This document shows, in pieces, positions 58,481 to 64,000 of a DNA stretch of 64,000 nt; the stretch's first letter is position 1; every line of letters begins with the position of its first letter. Both the position numbers and the translations under genes were made by a program. The notes below the pieces were generated by a model, which was given only the letters and a program-made list of their open reading frames with translations, made no database searches and was not told where the DNA came from. The DNA lies in assembly GCF_047495875.1 (NCBI RefSeq), contig NC_092459.1, forward strand, positions 13,954,965 to 14,018,964, given 5' to 3'. Origin of the DNA: Pithys albifrons albifrons. Taxonomy: Eukaryota; Chordata; Aves; Passeriformes; Thamnophilidae.

Positions 58481-59584
58481 CCTATCATGTGTGCACCTTT
58501 GCAAGTTCAATGGAGGCTGTGGTACGGGGCTACAGAGTGTCTTTCCATCTGGGATTTCTTCAGTATAGGCTTAGAGGAGGCATGATCCCTGACTGCAGAG
58601 CAGTCATGTAGGCACTTTTCTTCAGTTCCAAGAGAAATGGGCAGTCAGGTTGGCTGAGGTATGTGAACTCAGGGGCCAGCGGAAGTCATCCTCTTTAACA
58701 TGTGAAAGAGGTGCAGGAATGAGGGATCACAGAGTGGGAACCATACATTCTTCTGACTTCAGGCTCAATAGGTCTGTAAAATCCTCCTCTTTATAAAAAT
58801 ACACCTTTTTGAAATTCTGGGAAAGTTTGAGGACTCTAAAGACCTACAACAGTTTAACCCCAAGCCAACATAATATAAATCCTGAATTTGAGTGAGTTAG
58901 AACTGATGAGAGTTGTGGACTGGGGTCTGCAAAGCTTCATTCATGTATGGAGTCCTACCTCCTCTGAGCTGCCCCTGGAGCTCCATGTGGGACTGGGCAA
59001 GTTGAGGAGTGGAGGATGGAAGCAGACATTTCCACAGTGCACAGGCTGAGAGCATTTGAAAATCAGAATGCCCAACTTTCCAATTTTTTTCCCTTAAAAT
59101 TGGGCAGATGCTTTAAAAAGCAGACACTTCTTTAATTTGTAGCTGTTAATTCATTTATAAACTACATGTGCTTCATGAGTGATTATGCTAATGTACTTAA
59201 GACTATTTAAACCCTTGCACTGATTAGCCTAACCATTCATTGTACAAATAAGATGTTATCTTCAAAATGTGTCTGGCAAAAATCCATAATCACAAATACG
59301 CTACTTTGTTGAATGCACCTATTGGCTTAGTGAGTTCACCCACTTACACTTTTGTTTTTAACATTCTGTTTGGCTTTGTATTCATGTATACTAATATGGT
59401 GGGACTAGGCTGGTGGAACACATTTAATAGCAAAACCAAGCTGTTAAATTTATATTTCATCATGTCTCCAGACAGAAGAATTTGTGGGGTCACACTCACC
59501 TCATGCATGCAGAGTGGGCTGTAACCCCTCTGAGGCAGGTGGGATACATAGGCTTTGCAGTGAATTAGGACAACATGTCCCTGG

Positions 59585-59710
59585 CCCTAGTTCCTGCTCT
59601 GAGGTCTGCCAGGTGCTGTGAGGCTGCAGGCAAATCACTTAGCCCAGCAGGGCTGGTTTTCCCCATCTGTATGGGGTAATGGTGCTCAGCTACCTTCCAC
59701 ATTTGCTGCT
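59585..59710 (+). mobile_element. MIR-like SINE relic
   Basis: GCAGGCAAATCACTTAGCCC, then GGTTTTCCCCATCTGTATGG, then GGTAATGGTGCTCAGCTACC follow the order of the MIR 3' half (GGGCAAGTCACTTAACC, TTTCCTCATCTGTAAAATGG, GATAATAATACCTACC). The match is short and diverged, as expected of a very old SINE. Confidence 0.5.
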
Positions 59711-62262
59711 AAGTGCTATCTGAGTCATAGGCATTGTTATTAAAGGTATCTGGAGTGATGATTTCTTTGGGCAGCTCTCTGCTGAAGGTGGCTGAGGCCA
59801 TTCTGGACAGGTTCCCCTGGGGCTGTCATGGTGTCAATGTCATCATCTACTGTCATTTCTTGATGAAATGATCCAGGAAGTTTAAAGAGAAACAAGGATC
59901 TGTTCTCCCTCTGTCGTGCTTTGAAAGCTGTAAGGGTTTTAAGTGATTTGCCTTCATATGAAAAGTTTATTTCTGTCTGATATAAAAAGTTGTTGCCAAC
60001 TTGAAGGTCTTTTGCTGTAAGAATCCCGGGATGGAATTCTGCTGGGGTGGCCGGGCACTTGCCTTTTGATTTGGAGAAGGATCAAACTTTTTTGCTGTAT
60101 TTGAAGCAAAATGATGGAGCTCTTTGATGTTTTTGTTGGTATGTCTTTTAAAAATCTGTATTAAGATGGATTTAAATTACAAAGTTTTTTGGTTCTGTGT
60201 TGCTGCATGACCCTGGCATGCTGTGAAGTCAGGAGGGATGTTCCTTTGGGAGAGGGCTACAGGGCAGAGTGGTGTGGTCCTTGCCTGGCCTGCCAGCATC
60301 CCAGACAGATTGGTTATGGGACAAGACCATGCATCCCTCAAGCCCTGGAGGAAGCTGAGGAGGGCCACTGGTAATGAGGATGGGCATTTCTAAGCCTGTC
60401 TGTCCTGGTCATTTTTTTGGGCTGCTTCCCCCTCTGTGAACTGAACACTCTCAGCAGCAGCCATTGGAAACTGAGTTAAAGTGAGCTCTGGGCTTTGTGT
60501 GAAACAACTGTGAAGGTCAGATAGTACAAGTGGAAAAAACATTCTGAGATAGACATCTGTATATCTAACACTATAAAACTACTTTAAGAAATGTGCTGAG
60601 GATGGAACACATGGAAGAAGCTTTGCTACTTTGCTAAAATGGGGTATTCAGAGTCTAGTTTGCTCAAAGGGGCAACTGCTTGTACACATGTGACCCTGTC
60701 AAGCAGAACCTCTGCACCCGCCCTTTGGGAATAGTGACACCTGTGCACCCGGGTGCTGACTTTTGCATACACAGAAGCTGCTTTTAGGGTGGATGAGTGC
60801 AGGCACTCCTCCCTGAACATCTGCAGGTGCGGCTGCATGCAAAGAGACAAAGGGAAGTTGAAAGCAGGCAGTAGTATGTGCCCTTCGTGGCAAAAAGTCA
60901 TGAGTCACTCTTCAAAATACTGTAAGATTCCATGTTTTCAGGCTTTTCTCTGCAACCAGGAAGGCCAAAGTTTCAAGGACAGACCTCCAGGAAAGAGGAC
61001 AGGCAGCCCAGCAAAGTGCAGAAGCTGACAGCCCTGAAACTTTACCCCCCAAGTGTCTCAAAACAGCTGCAGCTGAGCTGCTCACAGCATAGATTCAGTG
61101 TCATGCTCTCTGTCACCATTGAAGTGGAAACCAGGAGACCCTCTGGCTGTCCTTGTAAGAACAGAGAGTAAAGCAAAAAGCTGCATGGCTTGTGGCAGTG
61201 CAACTCCCACAAGAATGGCAGCACCAATGCACTGATGTCACCACAGCTTTGTACACACGTGTGCGAAGCACATCATAAAAACAAGTGTGTGCATGATCTG
61301 CTTTCAGATAAGGCATGTCAAGGTCCAGCTAGATGCAAAAGGGTTAGACATCCATCTCACTGCAAAACGGTTAACAGTTATGTTTGAGCATTTGTGTCAT
61401 AAGAGAGTACTTTTTTTCCTTAAATATAGAGATGTACAGAAGGTATGTTGGTTCTTGGGGTGGATTATAGACCAAACTGAAACCAACTAAACCATTAGCA
61501 TAAAACCATGCCGTGTTTTCTTCCATGCCATTAATTAGGGGAGTTAAAAAATCTTACCTACTTTGTTATTAAAAAATAGTACCAAGATTTGCACTTGTAT
61601 GGCTCTTTCAGAAATTTTTTATGGTCCTGAGAGCTACATGATATTGCAGGGAAACTTACTACTGAAAGACAAATAGAGGCATCAGAAACAGAAAGATGAG
61701 TAAGAAGAGGACCTAGTCTACGATTTAATTGGAATCAATGGGAATTGTGCCATCTGCCTTTGGTGGCAGCAGAATAAAAGCCGAAACATCAGCTGTAGTT
61801 TATTTTAGATTGGTGCCTGTCTGAGTTTAGATTTCGGATATCTCCACAGGATTAACTACCCACAGTTTATGGTAGCAATACATATTCTAAATGTTTTTCT
61901 CTACCAGAGGATCAGCTAGGCCTGTGAGGGCTATAGGTGAGATAAGCCCTTTCCTTTTTTTTCTGAGGAGGAGTTGGTTTGCAAGGTGTGAATCTAAAGG
62001 GAATGGGTATTGCACTGCAGGGAAACATACCTTGGGACAAGGCCACCAAAGCTGCATCAGTGCAAAGGTGAGAGGTTTGAGCAAGTTGTGCTACTCAACT
62101 CTTTTCAGGTAGAGATGTGGGGAGCAGAAGACAGCTAAGTGGACTGGAGATGGAGCAGCCTGTGGGGCAAAAGTCACATCAGGCTGATGACTGATCTCTA
62201 GGGGTGAGGAACCAGTGGCAAAGATGGAGTGGAAGAGCCTGATCTTGACAAATAAATTCATA

Positions 62263-62307
62263 ATTGTCTTGGGCAGTTGGCATTTTGCCAGCTCAACCCA
62301 AGACAAT
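62263..62307. repeat. Short inverted repeat (hairpin)
   Basis: ATTGTCTTGGG at 62263-62273 is exactly complementary to CCCAAGACAAT at 62297-62307. The stem continues after a small asymmetric internal loop with GTTGGCA pairing to TGCCAGC (one G-T wobble) and closes on a TTT loop. The total of about 45 bases is shorter than a normal microRNA precursor. Confidence 0.65.
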
Positions 62308-63749
62308 AATCTTTTGGGAAGTGCTGTACTGTTGTGAAACAGAGCACAGGGGGAAATAGCCTTTTGTAGGGAAGAAGGAAAAAGCCTGAAGTCAAAGAAA
62401 GAATTTGCAGAGGACAGCAGGAACAGGTATTCATCCTGCATACATGTAACAATCTGTACAACATTAACACTTGTATTTGAGTAGCAGTACTCTTTTGGCT
62501 AGTAAATGTGTAAAATTTTCTTTAGGTCATGAATGAAAAATAGTAGTCACTTAGTCTTTGAGAACAAATAAAGTAGTTGCAGAAATGTCATCATCTGCAG
62601 CCCCTACCTGCTCTTTTATAGTGTTTAGTGGGCAGAGATCTCTGGGGAGGTTTAGACAATCAGAGAAGGAGAAACTAGTGATGGACACTTGAGACACCAG
62701 GTGACCTAAAGAATAGATAACTTTGTTGTTGTAGGGAGAAGAAAAGTTTTAGAAAGCAAAATGCAAGACAAAAGTAATGAATTTTGGGTGAGGGGAAATG
62801 TCTAAGGGGCCAGGGCACAAAAGTAGCTGCATCCTTGTGGAGGAATATATGGAAACTATGAGTTTTGTAACAGACTAGCCAGGAATCCCTAAAAAAATCA
62901 CTAAAACCAAAAGAGGTGAGGTGCATCTTGGAGAAGAAGTTGTGATTTGCAGAGCTTTCAAGTTTCTTGGAACACTCCTGCTGTGAGTTATTTTGACTGA
63001 CAGGTTTACTGAGGCAAAGCATGATGACTGTGTTTTCTCCCTATTCCTTTTTATCTGATCAGAGGGAGAGAAATATCAGACATGAAATAGGCACTCAACT
63101 CTGCTCCAGTCCTCTCAATGGCTAGGATCAAGCCATTGATGAAGCCTTCATACTTCAAAGAAGTAATGAAAATCCTCACACTTTTCCACTTAGGAACTGT
63201 CTCCCACCAATGTGTGTTACTGAAGGTGCCCAGAACAGGAGCTGTCTGACATTATAATAGAAAGCAACTGATAGACAATTCTGTCTGCTAGAACAACCAG
63301 AGCTAAAGAGCTAATATAATCTCCTATAAGCAAGGACAAATGATGATTGAGATGTTTCTATCCCAATAAATTGTACAACACATGCTCTGCAGTCCTTGGG
63401 TCTGATTCTGTATTTCTTGAATATTCTAACATGCCAGTGATGTTTTGAGGAGTTTTGAGCATGTCAGGAATGTAGCTGAGGCTTGACATGTAAAATGTGT
63501 TAGCAAATTATTGCCTGAAGCACAGAGGCCACCCAGATTTTACACTGCAAAGGTTCCAGTGGCAGTAACCAAATCAGGTTTTTTTGAGTTGCTCTGCATA
63601 GGAAAGATATTTTTGATTTGCTAAAGAAACTAGAATTTGTGGAGGTGTATATTAACAAGGCCATTCAAAACTAAAACAAAGACAAAACTGTCTCTGTCAA
63701 TCGTTTTGAATAATATCATACTGAAGTTTAAAAAAACCAAACTCAAACA

Positions 63750-63759
63750 CCCCCCCCCC
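63750..63759 (+). repeat. C10 homopolymer
   Basis: Ten C residues sit in an A- and C-rich stretch (ACACCCCCCCCCC then AAAACC). It is a simple sequence without evident role. Confidence 0.7.
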
Positions 63760-64000
63760 AAAACCAAAGCAAAACACATTTTGTATCACTTTTCAATTCA
63801 TTGCCATTATCTGAGTGTTATGGGCTTTCGGCACCACTCTGAGCTGCAAATAAGTAGATGGAATCCATCCCTCAGTTATCTATAGTAGGGTTTCCTTCCT
63901 CATTTCAATGCGATGGCATTGTGTTGAAAATGCTTTGGGTGAATGCATACATTCAGGTACTCTTACTGAAATGAAACCTCTAAAAAAAGAGAACAATTAG

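Larger units (their letters stand above)
58481..64000. other. Non-coding DNA with one MIR relic and a hairpin
   Basis: Apart from the MIR-like relic at 59585-59710, the hairpin at 62263-62307 and a C10 run at 63750-63759, I see no gene, RNA or repeat family. The segment at 59130-59250 is AT-rich and has a conserved-element look, but that cannot be judged without alignment. The longest open frame (116 residues, minus strand, 62441-62091) has no recognisable domain. Confidence 0.55.

Noticed and set aside
1..64000. CRISPR array, operons, phage or bacterial genes
   Set aside because: Codon structure, gene density, CR1 and SINE content all indicate vertebrate DNA; the only regular array is the pentamer satellite, which has no repeat-spacer architecture.

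Overview
The window reads as non-coding nuclear DNA from a bird, most likely a passerine (songbird). The organism call rests on its interspersed repeats. There are two 5'-truncated avian-type CR1 LINEs (9122-9549 on +, 38527-39895 on -). A short SINE at 30745-30885 has a tRNA-Ile-like head joined to a CR1-type 3' tail, the architecture known for TguSINE1 of passerines. Two much older CR1/L3-like fragments (31150-32230, 58072-58480), two MIR-like SINE remnants (40258-40465, 59585-59710) and a solo-LTR-like endogenous retrovirus remnant (about 57369-58000) complete the picture. I recognise no protein-coding gene, rRNA, tRNA gene, CRISPR array or bacterial-type feature. Almost all open frames are short chance ORFs, and the long ones are artefacts of a stop-poor repeat. 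The window is therefore intergenic or lies inside long introns.

Layout: 1-9121 is unannotated AT-rich DNA. The first CR1 follows, then about 21 kb of mostly unique sequence with a GC- and CpG-richer patch at 26.4-28.2 kb. The SINE and an ancient CR1 lie at 30.7-32.2 kb. The largest CR1 (38.5-39.9 kb) and a MIR relic follow. An AT-rich homeodomain-motif block (45.59-45.83 kb) leads into the standout feature, a 1.4-kb purine-rich satellite at 45981-47373. The right third holds a candidate spliced exon (53905-54058), the LTR, a second ancient CR1, a MIR relic and a short hairpin.

Most interesting observation: from about 46051 to 47372 the satellite is built from 5-bp blocks with no register slip over roughly 264 blocks. 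GGAAG blocks alternate with GTTCG or GTGCG blocks. Where GGAAG and GTTCG alternate, the sequence is nGAAn-nTTCn-nGAAn-nTTCn, the textbook heat-shock element bound by HSF trimers, with up to eight perfect contiguous units (46255-46294 and its copy 475 bp later). The array thus looks like a ready-made HSF-binding satellite, analogous in principle to human GGAAT satellite III, which HSF1 binds in nuclear stress bodies. Function is inference; the pentamer structure and HSE match are directly visible. All coordinates and counts come from hand reading.
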